Source of the DNA: Methylotenera versatilis 7
Lineage (GTDB): Bacteria > Pseudomonadota > Gammaproteobacteria > Burkholderiales > Methylophilaceae
Length of the DNA: 64,000 nt
Direction: 5' to 3'
NCBI RefSeq assembly: GCF_000799165.1
Contig: NZ_JUGF01000001.1
Location: 186,001 to 250,000, forward strand
Shown here in pieces: positions 28,220-36,261 of this stretch. The position numbers and the translations under genes were made by a program. Position 1 is the first letter of the stretch. Every line of letters begins with the position of its first letter. The notes below the pieces were generated by a model. That model made no database searches, was not told the origin of the DNA, and saw only the letters and a program-made list of their open reading frames with translations.

Positions 28220-29113
28220 ATGGACAGATTGAACGTGATGGCCATTTTTGTCGCAGTGGCTGAACAAGAAGGGTTTGCTGGCGCGTCGCGCCTTTTAAAC
28301 ATATCACCACCAGCAGTTACCCGTGCCATAGCTGCACTGGAAGAGCATTTGGGGGTAAAGCTTTTTAACCGTACAACGCGCTTTGTCAGATTAACGGAAG
28401 CTGGTCAGCGCTATTTAGAAGATGCCAGACGTATTATTGCGGCTGCAGACGAGGCGGATGAAGCGGCAACGGGTATCAACGCTGAGCCAAAAGGCCATCT
28501 GGTTGTCACCGCTCCAGTCTTATTTGGTCGCTTGTATGTGATGCCAGGTATCTCAGACTATTTGCAACGGTATCAAAACACTGAGGTTACTGCGCTATTT
28601 TTAGACCGCATTGTCAATCTGCTGGAAGAGGGGGTGGATGTTGGTATTCGCATTGGCGAGCTTCCTGACTCCAGCTACAACGCATTGCGCGTGGGTCAAG
28701 TAAGGCGCGTTTTATGTGCGTCACCTTCGTATCTCTCAGAACACGGCATTCCATCTGTACCAGATGCACTGGTAAAACACCAACTTATTGTGGCTGGTGC
28801 GATTAGCTCTACAGTAGACTGGCGATTTGAGGATGCAGGCTCACCTGTGACTATTCGAGTTAAACCACGTCTCAGAGTCACCAGTAATGATTCAGCGATT
28901 GAAGCAGCTATGTTGGGATTAGGCATTACACGCCTGCTTTCATATCAAATCGCAACACAATTAGCCTCGGGGGAACTCAAAATCATCATGAGCGATTTTG
29001 AGCCAAAGCCTATGCCCATTAACATTATTCATCGTGAAGGCCGGTATGACTCTGCAAAGATCCGATCTTTTATTGACTTGATTTCTATGAGATTAAAAAC
29101 AACACTTCGTTGA
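28220..29113 (+). CDS. LysR family transcriptional regulator
   Basis: A 297-residue LysR-type regulator. The winged HTH occupies residues 1-60 (MAIFVAVAEQEGFAGASRLLNISPPAVTRAIAALEEHLGVKLFNRTTR), followed by the periplasmic-binding-protein-like sensor domain. It is divergent from the AhpD-like gene across 138 bp, the standard layout for a LysR regulator and its target. Confidence 0.94.
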   Translation: MDRLNVMAIFVAVAEQEGFAGASRLLNISPPAVTRAIAALEEHLGVKLFNRTTRFVRLTEAGQRYLEDARRIIAAADEADEAATGINAEPKGHLVVTAPVLFGRLYVMPGISDYLQRYQNTEVTALFLDRIVNLLEEGVDVGIRIGELPDSSYNALRVGQVRRVLCASPSYLSEHGIPSVPDALVKHQLIVAGAISSTVDWRFEDAGSPVTIRVKPRLRVTSNDSAIEAAMLGLGITRLLSYQIATQLASGELKIIMSDFEPKPMPINIIHREGRYDSAKIRSFIDLISMRLKTTLR

Positions 29114-29243
29114 ATGAATAGTTTATAAAATTTAATTGGCTGTGCAAATTGTTCGTAAAGTCCATTCAATAAATTTCGATTAATATTAAAGACAGTAAAC
29201 GAGCCAAAGCGGTGATTATGGCATCATAAAATAAAAGAAATAT

Positions 29244-29555
29244 TTAATCTGCGAATTTTAAAATTTCATCTAGCAAGCCAGGGAAGCGCTTGTTAATGTC
29301 ATCGTAACGCAGAACATTTCTATTTGTTACGCCAACTTTTCCTGTTCGGATAATGCCAGCTTCACGCAAAATACGAAAATGATGTGAAAGTGTGGACTTT
29401 GCCATATTGGGGCAAGGTGCAGCTTCAGAGCAGGACATACAATCATTCTTCTTGATCATATTTCCTACAATGCGCAAGCGCATAGGATCAGCCAACGCAC
29501 CAAGCACGCCAGTGAGAGTAATATCTTCTATAGATGGGTGAACAAACTGAACCAT
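29244..29555 (-). CDS. ArsR family repressor with Cys cluster
   Basis: A 103-residue winged-helix repressor. The recognition helix is in MAKSTLSHHFRILREAGII. Just before it lies a Cys cluster (DCMSCSEAAPC, three Cys) that could sense metal or redox state. The ATG at 29555 is chosen because the longer reading from 29591 would run through its own operator. It is divergent from an SDR gene, with a 31-bp operator between. Confidence 0.88.
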   Translation of the reverse strand: MVQFVHPSIEDITLTGVLGALADPMRLRIVGNMIKKNDCMSCSEAAPCPNMAKSTLSHHFRILREAGIIRTGKVGVTNRNVLRYDDINKRFPGLLDEILKFAD

Positions 29556-29577
29556 GCAATAAATTATACAGGAGTCG

Positions 29578-29606
29578 TTGACAAGGTTCAATAGTTCAAT
29601 TATATT
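29578..29606 (+). promoter_or_regulatory. Sigma-70 promoter of SDR gene
   Basis: TTGACA, 17-bp spacer, TATATT. The spacer and -10 are covered by the ArsR-type palindrome at 29587-29617. Confidence 0.8.
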
Positions 29607-29617
29607 GAACTATTGAA
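29587..29617. promoter_or_regulatory. ArsR-type operator
   Basis: Perfect 13-bp inverted arms (TTCAATAGTTCAA / TTGAACTATTGAA) separated by TTATA. It overlaps the SDR promoter and lies 32 bp upstream of the ArsR gene, so the repressor would control both. Confidence 0.88.
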
Positions 29618-29669
29618 TGATGAAGCATCATTTGAATTTAAATTCCTAAAATTATGAATGGAGATAAAA

Positions 29670-30422
29670 ATGAATAAAAGATTAGCAGGAAAAGTTGCTT
29701 TAGTTACTGGCGCATCAAAAGGCATAGGTGCGGCAATTGCATTGCGTTTAGCTGATGAGGGAGCACTAGTTGCAGTAAATTATAGTTCTAGCAAAGAAGG
29801 TGCTGACTACGTAGTATCTGAAATTATAACCAGAGGTGGTAGAGCAGTTGCTGTGCATGGTAATTTATCCGAGCCAGAAGAAATTAAAAGCGTTATCGAT
29901 GCAACCAAAAAAGCATTTGGTGCAATCGATATTCTTGTGAATAACGCAGGCGTGTATGAATTTTCACCGCTAGATAGCATTACACCAGAACACTTTCACA
30001 AGCAATTTAACCTGAATGTGCTGGGTTTACTGCTTACAACACAAGAAGCCGTACGAGCATTTAGCGATAAAGGCGGCAGTGTTGTGAATATTAGCTCAGG
30101 TGTTTCTACAATTACGCCGCCAAACAGCGCTGTATACACCGCTACTAAGGGCGCAGTGGATGCGATTACCATGGTGCTATCTAAAGAGTTGGCAGCAAAA
30201 AAAATACGTGTGAATTCGGTAAATCCTGGCATGATTGCAACCGAAGGGGTAGTAGCCGCAGGATTTCACGAAGGTGATATGCGCACTTGGATTGAATCCG
30301 TTACGCCGATGGGTCGCATCGGTACAGTGGAAGAAATTGCTTCAGTTGTAGCCTTTCTTGCCTCTGAAGATGCGGCTTATGTAACAGGTGAAACTTTACA
30401 TGTTACGGGAGGTTTGCGTTAA
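29670..30422 (+). CDS. SDR family oxidoreductase (FabG-like)
   Basis: A 250-residue classic short-chain dehydrogenase with TGASKGIG near residue 12, NNAGVYEF near 86, catalytic YTATKGAV (YxxxK) near 150, and the C-terminal ASEDAAYVTGETLHVTGG typical of 3-oxoacyl-ACP reductase-like SDRs. The ATG at 29670 has GGAG six bases upstream and is preferred over 29658. It is probably repressed by the divergent ArsR protein. Confidence 0.92.
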   Translation: MNKRLAGKVALVTGASKGIGAAIALRLADEGALVAVNYSSSKEGADYVVSEIITRGGRAVAVHGNLSEPEEIKSVIDATKKAFGAIDILVNNAGVYEFSPLDSITPEHFHKQFNLNVLGLLLTTQEAVRAFSDKGGSVVNISSGVSTITPPNSAVYTATKGAVDAITMVLSKELAAKKIRVNSVNPGMIATEGVVAAGFHEGDMRTWIESVTPMGRIGTVEEIASVVAFLASEDAAYVTGETLHVTGGLR

Positions 30423-30575
30423 TAATTGAAATATTTCAGATGGCCATTATCTCAAAAGAAAAGCGATAGATATGGCCATTTTGAGTCGGTAACATTTTTT
30501 TACTGAGTTGACCTAAAAAGCAGTGCTTTAATGAAGTCTGCTAGAGTAAGTTTTAGCCATAATCACTGAAGTCTG

Positions 30576-30632
30576 GTTTCAAGTAGAGCTGACCAGTCAA
30601 GTCCAATAAGCCAGCCAAACTGCTGGTTTATT
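30576..30632. repeat. tRNA-Ser downstream repeat, copy B, with hairpin
   Basis: Shares GTTTCAAG, CCAGTCAARTCC and a CCAGC..GCTGG hairpin with the segment directly after tRNA-Ser, in the same order. At 30605-30632 the hairpin has 11 paired positions (AATAAGCCAGC / GCTGGTTTATT). It marks the far end of the accessory segment. Similarity is partial, with small gaps. Confidence 0.5.
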
Positions 30633-30774
30633 TTAAAGTGAAACTACAGCTTAATAGATAGACACAAATTCTACTACGCCAGTCAACATCTCAAATCCAT
30701 CACTTAGACCATCAATGCTCCTCATGAGCGGCATTGCAACATCCCTTTATTCTCTAAATAAATTTTTTCAAATT

Positions 30775-30821
30775 TGTCTCTGCAGAAACAGTTACATCTC
30801 GTAATTGTTGCGCATTAAACA
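30775..30821 (+). promoter_or_regulatory. Paired activator sites (UAS) for promoter P1
   Basis: Two 16-bp inverted repeats, TGTCTCTGCAGAAACA at 30775-30790 and TGTTGCGCATTAAACA at 30806-30821. The centres are 31 bp apart and about 114 and 83 bp upstream of the expected start. They fit the consensus TGTTKC-N4-GMAACA with one mismatch each. Probably bound by the sigma-54 activator encoded at 34745. Confidence 0.65.
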
Positions 30822-30870
30822 GTAATTGACGCTTTGATTTGTAAGATATTGATTTTTATGTATTTTTTAT

Positions 30871-30886
30871 TGGCATGATTCATGCC
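30871..30886 (+). promoter_or_regulatory. Sigma-54 promoter P1 (-24/-12)
   Basis: TGGCAT-GATTC-ATGCC: GG and GC at the right spacing, with A instead of T at the first -12 base. It is embedded in the palindrome TTGGCATGATTCATGCCAA (30870-30888). The start would be near 30897, driving the receptor and PepSY genes. Confidence 0.6.
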
Positions 30887-30899
30887 AATAACTATCTAT

Positions 30900-30916
30900 A
30901 TAGGGTGCCCACCTAT
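30900..30916 (+). promoter_or_regulatory. RcnR/CsoR-type operator candidate, copy 1
   Basis: ATAGGGTGCCCACCTAT, 14 bp after the P1 -12 element and thus just downstream of the expected transcription start. It differs by one base from copy 3 at 62928, which has the same 14-bp spacing to its promoter. Confidence 0.6.
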
Positions 30917-31040
30917 CGGACATTCAGCACTGATGGTCAGGTTAACAATCACTATATTTAAGTTTAGTTATACATGTTCAATTCAGCCTGGTTGCATTGT
31001 TATTTAGAAACAATGCTGCCTGAATAAATTAAGGGAAGTG

Positions 31041-33146
31041 ATGAGTAAATATAATAAATTATTGGCGGCTGCAATTGCAATCGCGCTGCCTTATACAAGC
31101 GTTTACGCGGAGGACGATGTGCTGTTGGGTGAGGTTGTTGTGACGGAAAAAAATCAGGCTAAAAGTGCATTGAAATTAACTGATGTAAACAAGACAGGAA
31201 GTCGGCTAGGCTTGACTGCTCTGGAAACACCAACCAGTATAGAGTCAATTGATATTTCTACTATCCGATCCCGTGGCGATAACAATGTACGCGAGGCCGT
31301 TTCGCGTTCAACTGGTATCACCGACATTAGCAATCTTGGCACGGGCGTTGCCTTTTCTGCGCGAGGTTTTACAGGAAACAACTCTGTTGGGCAAGCCGAA
31401 GATGGCATACGTTTACAGACGGCTGCGAGCACATTGACTTACCCGTCTGATACTTGGGGTTACCAGCAGTTCGATATTCTGCGTGGGCCTGCTTCTGTGT
31501 TGTATGGGGATGGTACTGTAGGCGGCATCATTAATAGCATACGTAAAGCACCTAGTCGCGAAAGCCAGTTTGAGGCACTAATCGGGGCAGGTACGCTTGG
31601 TGTTTATCGCGCAGGTGTTGGCGGGAGCGGGGCATTGGGCGAAGCCGGTGCATTTCGAGTCGATGCCTCTGTAACGGGAGGCAACGGCTATGTTAATCAT
31701 GGGGATTATGACAGTGCAAAGATAATGTCAGGCGTGTTGATTGATATTAATGAAGACCTACGCATTAATTTAACTGCTGACGTAGCGGATGAAAATCCAA
31801 CCCGTTACACCGGTATCCCTCTCAGAAATGGTCGCATTGATGAGTCATTACGTAATCAAAATTACAATGTTAGTGATAGTAAGCAGCATTTTGAGGATAC
31901 ACGCCTGCGCGCTAAAGTAGACTGGGATATTAATGATACGACTAAGTTAAGTAATATCAGTTATTGGTCCAAGGCAGATCGACATTGGCGAAATGTGGAA
32001 TACTTTTCGATTGATGATACAAGCAATACAGTTGATAGGTTTGGTTATACGGAAATTAAGCATAAACAAAAGCAACTTGGTGATCGTTTAGAGCTGGCTT
32101 CAACCGCAGACATATTTGGGCACCATAATCGCTGGGCTGTTGGCTACGAAATCTCACGCGTGGATTTTAGTTATTATGATAATTTTTATGATGGTAACGA
32201 TCCATCCTCTAATGTGCCGATTAAAAATTTCCCACGCGGATATTTCACAACTATTGACCCAACAGTCAAAGATTTTGTTTCAACAACCCAACAGCAAGCA
32301 TTCTTTGCTGAAAATGCTTTTGATATTACCAAGCAAATCAAGTTTATTACGGGTTTAAGACAGGATTGGATAGATGTTGACCATGAAAGCAAGCTTGGCC
32401 GTGCCAATCTGGATGCAGACTATGCACCTTTTTCATATCGCGTAGGGGCTGTATTTCAGCCGACAAAATCATCTTCTTTGTATGGACAGTTTAGTCGTGG
32501 ATCCGACCCGGTATCCTCTATCGTTTCGATTCGACCCAGCAGTGGTGCGTTTAAGCTCACTTCGGCACAACAAGCAGAAGTTGGTGTTAAGCATGTCTTA
32601 GCAGATGGCAAAGGCGAATTGACTTTCGCGTTTTATCATATTGCTAAAGATGACATTATCACGCGCGATCCAAATAACTCAACATTGCGCGTTCAAGGTG
32701 GCAAACAGTCATCACGCGGCGTAGAGCTGGCAGCAAGTCTTTTTCCAATAGAACATTGGCGCACTGATCTAAATGTAGCTTTATTAGATGCGCGTTATGA
32801 CAAGTTGACTGAAGGTGGTGGAGTTAATCGCGCAGGGAATACGCCGATAGATGTACCTGAAAAGACCGCTAACCTGTGGCTTTATTATCAACAGCCTGAA
32901 TGGGAAGCTGGTATTGGCGCAAGATTTGTAGGAAAGCGCTATGCGGATAATGCAAATACATCTGTTATGCGTGGTTATACAATTTATGACGCGAATGTCG
33001 CCTGGAACGTAAATCCGAAAACCACACTCAGGGCAAGTTTACGCAATTTAACAGATAAAGTTTACGCGCCTGTTTCATATGATACGGAGCAGTTTATTTT
33101 GGGTGAATCACGCCGAGTTGAGCTTACTGCAGAACTGAAATATTAA
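31041..33146 (+). CDS. TonB-dependent receptor, siderophore type
   Basis: Outer-membrane active transporter of 701 residues. The signal peptide ends near VYA. The plug follows, with DNNVREAVSRSTGITD, FSARGF and QFDILRGPASVLYGDGTVGGIIN, which is the pattern of ferric-siderophore receptors. The beta-barrel ends in VELTAELKY. The ATG at 31041 has a well-placed AAGGGAAG; a GTG one codon earlier is less likely. It is followed 12 bp later by a PepSY protein, a common partner in siderophore reduction. Confidence 0.92.
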   Translation: MSKYNKLLAAAIAIALPYTSVYAEDDVLLGEVVVTEKNQAKSALKLTDVNKTGSRLGLTALETPTSIESIDISTIRSRGDNNVREAVSRSTGITDISNLGTGVAFSARGFTGNNSVGQAEDGIRLQTAASTLTYPSDTWGYQQFDILRGPASVLYGDGTVGGIINSIRKAPSRESQFEALIGAGTLGVYRAGVGGSGALGEAGAFRVDASVTGGNGYVNHGDYDSAKIMSGVLIDINEDLRINLTADVADENPTRYTGIPLRNGRIDESLRNQNYNVSDSKQHFEDTRLRAKVDWDINDTTKLSNISYWSKADRHWRNVEYFSIDDTSNTVDRFGYTEIKHKQKQLGDRLELASTADIFGHHNRWAVGYEISRVDFSYYDNFYDGNDPSSNVPIKNFPRGYFTTIDPTVKDFVSTTQQQAFFAENAFDITKQIKFITGLRQDWIDVDHESKLGRANLDADYAPFSYRVGAVFQPTKSSSLYGQFSRGSDPVSSIVSIRPSSGAFKLTSAQQAEVGVKHVLADGKGELTFAFYHIAKDDIITRDPNNSTLRVQGGKQSSRGVELAASLFPIEHWRTDLNVALLDARYDKLTEGGGVNRAGNTPIDVPEKTANLWLYYQQPEWEAGIGARFVGKRYADNANTSVMRGYTIYDANVAWNVNPKTTLRASLRNLTDKVYAPVSYDTEQFILGESRRVELTAELKY

Positions 33147-33158
33147 GCCAGTTTAGTG

Positions 33159-34595
33159 ATGATTAAATTTGTAATTCGCTATCTGTCCCTGTGGCATCGC
33201 TGGCTTGGCATTTTTGCCTGTTGTTTGTTCATGCTATGGTTTGCTACAGGGTTGGTATTACATTTTGTGCATTTTCCTGAACTGAGTGCTGAAGAGAGGT
33301 TTGCTGGATTAAAGCCAATTGCAACACAAAGCGTAAAGCTTTCGTTGTATGAGGCTATTCGCCCTTTGCCTTATTTTGAGCGCATAACAAGAGCAAAATT
33401 AGTCATGTCTGGCAGTCGCCCCGTTTATGTCGTACAGCATGATAAAAGCGTAAATGGCATCTATGCAGATACAGGTGAGGTGCTGCAAACAGTTTCAACA
33501 AGTGCGGCGCTTGCCATTGCTAATCAACACGCTGAGCAACGTGGCATTGATGTACAACAATCTGTCCACGTAGCGCTGAATGATATTGACCAATGGACAG
33601 TCTCTAATGGCTTGGATGCTTACAGACCATTGCATCGTATCCTTATAAATGACGATAAAAAAACGGAGCTATATCTCTCTGATATAACTGGGGAGGTAGT
33701 GCGTGATACCACCCAGTTTGAAAGGGGCTGGAATTACGCTGGCTCAGTTGTACATTGGATATATCCTACTTTTCTGAGAAAGCACTGGCAAGTGTGGAAT
33801 TGGCTGGTTTGGACACTATCATTAATAGCATTGATCGCAGCAGTTACTGGCATTGTTCTGGGGATTGTGCGATTGCGATGGAATCATGCCAAGTCTGTTT
33901 CACCATTTCGCGGTATGCATTACCTGCATCACTTAGGTGGTGTGCTGGTTGCCACGTTTCTGTTTACTTATATATTAAGTGGCTGGTTGTCGATGGATCA
34001 CGACCTTTTATTTTCGGGTAATGATGTAACTGCAACGCAAAGACAAACTCTGGCGGGTGGAAAAATTAACTGGCAGCAGTTTGATTCTGTAGAAATTACG
34101 CTTGCAGAAGGCGTAAAACAATTAGAGTGGGTTCAGTTAGCTGGCAACCCATATGTTTTGGCAACGTATCAGTACGACTCTCAAAAGGTTTTAAGTCAAC
34201 TTGGTATAAGTGATAATTTTGCACTATCAGCATTTACATCGCAAAGTACACAGTTTCTAGAAGGCGCCAGTTGCGTAATACCCATTTTAGTAGATAAAAA
34301 TGATGCTTATCGTAGTGCAACGGCTAAGCCTGATGCGCAATTGCTACGTGTGATTTGTGATGATGCTAATAAAACTTGGTTTCATATTGATGGATCCAAT
34401 GCGCAAATCATAGAAAAAATTGATTACTCAAGACGTTGGTATCGCTGGTTATATAGCGGACTTCACACATTGGATTTTTCAATCTTAAATAATAATCCTC
34501 AGTATAAAACTGCTTTAGTTCTGATTTTTTGCGTGTTGGGATTCTTGTTTAGCCTGACAGGCGTTGTCTTAGGTTGGCGCCGCCTAAGGTTTTAG
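33159..34595 (+). CDS. PepSY-associated TM protein (inner membrane, siderophore-linked)
   Basis: A 478-residue inner-membrane protein with about four transmembrane helices: residues 15-38 (LGIFACCLFMLWFATGLVLHF), about 210-235, about 265-290 and about 448-470. PepSY-type periplasmic loops lie between. His residues in the helices (LHFVHF, HYLHHLGG, GLHTLDF) could bind heme, as proposed for ferric-siderophore reductases. It is cotranscribed with the receptor before it. The start is either this ATG or the GTG one codon upstream. Confidence 0.85.
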   Translation: MIKFVIRYLSLWHRWLGIFACCLFMLWFATGLVLHFVHFPELSAEERFAGLKPIATQSVKLSLYEAIRPLPYFERITRAKLVMSGSRPVYVVQHDKSVNGIYADTGEVLQTVSTSAALAIANQHAEQRGIDVQQSVHVALNDIDQWTVSNGLDAYRPLHRILINDDKKTELYLSDITGEVVRDTTQFERGWNYAGSVVHWIYPTFLRKHWQVWNWLVWTLSLIALIAAVTGIVLGIVRLRWNHAKSVSPFRGMHYLHHLGGVLVATFLFTYILSGWLSMDHDLLFSGNDVTATQRQTLAGGKINWQQFDSVEITLAEGVKQLEWVQLAGNPYVLATYQYDSQKVLSQLGISDNFALSAFTSQSTQFLEGASCVIPILVDKNDAYRSATAKPDAQLLRVICDDANKTWFHIDGSNAQIIEKIDYSRRWYRWLYSGLHTLDFSILNNNPQYKTALVLIFCVLGFLFSLTGVVLGWRRLRF

Positions 34596-34744
34596 ATGAG
34601 AGTTTAGTATCAAAATTTTATTCTGATTTTTGTAGAGTTTATTGGTTTTATATAACTTTTTATTATTAAAGTATAACTTTATATTATTTAAAAACATAAG
34701 GACATGGTGATACATTTCCGTTTTAGTTATGAATCGCCACCAAA

Positions 34745-35851
34745 ATGTACGGAATTCACATTGATAGAAAATCTAGCGTAGACACTGCTAGTACGGAATC
34801 TGAATGGACAAAAAAGTCTATCATTCAATTCCCGGATCCTCAAAAAATTAGCCTATCAATAAGAGCTAGTGCGCTTATATTTGCGGATGAAAAATCTCAA
34901 CAGCTATTATCGCTCATTGAAAAAGTCGCGCCTAGCAATGCAACGGCTTTGATTAAGGGTGAGACAGGCACGGGTAAAGAGCTGGTTGCAAGGCATTTGC
35001 ACAATCTTAGCCCGCGCAGGGAAGGACCATTTGCTGCGATTAATTGCGGCGCATTTTCAGAGGCCTTGGTGGAAAGCGAGCTATTTGGTTATGAGCGTGG
35101 TGCTTTTACCGGCGCAGTGGGTTCTAAAAAAGGCTGGTTTGAAACAGCCAATGGCGGTACCTTATTTTTAGATGAAATTGGTGACTTGCCTTTATCTACA
35201 CAGGTAAAGTTGTTGCGTGTACTGCAGGAAAGGGAGGTCATCCCTATTGGTTCTAGAAGACCAATCCCAATTGATGTCAGGTTGATTGCTGCAACCAACG
35301 TAAATCTAACAGAGGCGGTTAAAGCTGGTCGTTTCAGGGAAGATTTGTATTATCGAATTAAAGTCGTGCCGATAGAAATACCTCCTTTGCGAGAGCGTAA
35401 GGGCGATATTTTGCCTTTGGTTGAGCATTTTCTTGAGGTGTATCGCAATCGCTTGCACACAACAAAACCCGAGTTAACGCCTGATACCGTGAATAATTTA
35501 GTGGATTATCCTTGGCCAGGTAATATTCGCGAGCTTGAAAATGTCATCCATAGGGCATTGCTGGTTTGCGATGGAAGGACATTGAAACCATCTGATTTAA
35601 GTTTGCCTAGCATACAGCCAATTATTGAAACGGATGCGGATTATGAGCAAACGACTAACCAAAAGTTAGGAAGTGCTATTAATGAATTAATTCAGCAAGA
35701 GCCAGAACAGCTTTATGATTTGTTCCTGAACAAAATTGTGCTGCAAACATATGAGTATTGCAAAAACAATCAGGTGCAGACTGCAAGAGTGCTTGGGATC
35801 AGTCGTAATGTGTTACGTGCATTATTAAAGCAATTTGGTCATATTCAATAG
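34745..35851 (+). CDS. Sigma-54-dependent activator without receiver domain
   Basis: An enhancer-binding protein of 368 residues. After a short N-terminus of about 55 residues with no sensor domain comes the AAA+ domain. It has Walker A GETGTGKE, the sigma-54 contact loop GAFTGA, Walker B GGTLFLDEIGDL and an intact arginine-finger region (FREDLYYRI). The C-terminal Fis-type HTH is NNQVQTARVLGISRNVLRALLKQFG. Lack of a receiver domain suggests control by level or by a partner. The six -24/-12 promoters with shared paired sites in this window are its likely targets. Confidence 0.93.
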   Translation: MYGIHIDRKSSVDTASTESEWTKKSIIQFPDPQKISLSIRASALIFADEKSQQLLSLIEKVAPSNATALIKGETGTGKELVARHLHNLSPRREGPFAAINCGAFSEALVESELFGYERGAFTGAVGSKKGWFETANGGTLFLDEIGDLPLSTQVKLLRVLQEREVIPIGSRRPIPIDVRLIAATNVNLTEAVKAGRFREDLYYRIKVVPIEIPPLRERKGDILPLVEHFLEVYRNRLHTTKPELTPDTVNNLVDYPWPGNIRELENVIHRALLVCDGRTLKPSDLSLPSIQPIIETDADYEQTTNQKLGSAINELIQQEPEQLYDLFLNKIVLQTYEYCKNNQVQTARVLGISRNVLRALLKQFGHIQ

Positions 35852-35873
35852 ACTTCATTATCGTTTGGCATAT

Positions 35874-35906
35874 GCCCGCTTTATTAAAAATAAAGTGGGC
35901 TTTTTT
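35874..35906 (+). terminator. Terminator after sigma-54 activator
   Basis: GCCCGCTTTAT / ATAAAGTGGGC stem (11 bp, one G-T pair) with a 5-nt loop followed by TTTTTT. Confidence 0.93.
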
Positions 35907-35975
35907 GTATCCCTTGTCTTATCACATGAGGCTTTTTTGGGGTGACTTTAGTATTCCGGTAGGCGATAACCGTGC

Positions 35976-36022
35976 TGTTGATATTGAAGCAAGGCGCTAG
36001 ATGAGTTGTTTCTCAGGCAACA
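35976..36022 (+). promoter_or_regulatory. Paired activator sites (UAS) for promoter P2
   Basis: TGTTGATATTGAAGCA at 35976-35991 and TGTTTCTCAGGCAACA at 36007-36022, centres 31 bp apart and about 128 and 97 bp upstream of the expected start. Confidence 0.65.
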
Positions 36023-36085
36023 GCTTCTTTTATTTTTTGAATGAAAATATATGTTAACTAATTGATTTTAAATAATTAATTATAT

Positions 36086-36101
36086 TGGCATAGCGCTTGC
36101 T
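36086..36101 (+). promoter_or_regulatory. Sigma-54 promoter P2 (-24/-12)
   Basis: TGGCAT-AGCGC-TTGCT differs from the TGGCAC-N5-TTGCW consensus at one base only. The start is expected near 36112, ahead of the small ORF and tonB-exbB-exbD. Confidence 0.8.
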
Positions 36102-36145
36102 AAATTAAATGTAGATTTAAATAATTTTGTGAAGCGTTAGTCAGT

Positions 36146-36259
36146 ATGTTGAATAAATATTTAGAAAAAAACAAACAAGAAAGCCCATCTTTAATTCATT
36201 ACTCGGGAGAGAGTCTATTGATTGTAGGTGCATTGGTGTTTAGTCGGTTGGGGTACTAA
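36146..36259 (+). CDS. Small ORF ahead of tonB (37 residues)
   Basis: A 37-residue ORF beginning MLNKYLEKNKQESP, with a hydrophobic end (SLLIVGALVFSRLGY). It lies between the sigma-54 promoter and tonB, and its stop is 2 bp before the tonB ATG, so ribosomes could pass directly to tonB. It could be a leader peptide or a small membrane protein. The Shine-Dalgarno is weak and I know no homologue. Confidence 0.45.
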   Translation: MLNKYLEKNKQESPSLIHYSGESLLIVGALVFSRLGY

Positions 36260-36261
36260 TC

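Larger units (their letters stand above)
30423..31040. other. Long intergenic region before siderophore-type receptor
   Basis: No gene of its own. In order it holds two ATGGCCAT palindromes (about 30440 and 30472), repeat copy B with a hairpin, a UAS pair, a -24/-12 box inside a 19-bp palindrome, an RcnR-like box, and a GGGAAG Shine-Dalgarno. The regulatory parts are listed separately. Confidence 0.8.

Noticed and set aside
30439-30479. Two ATGGCCAT palindromes 32 bp apart after the SDR gene
   Set aside because: Short and common; no promoter nearby. Left as unexplained.
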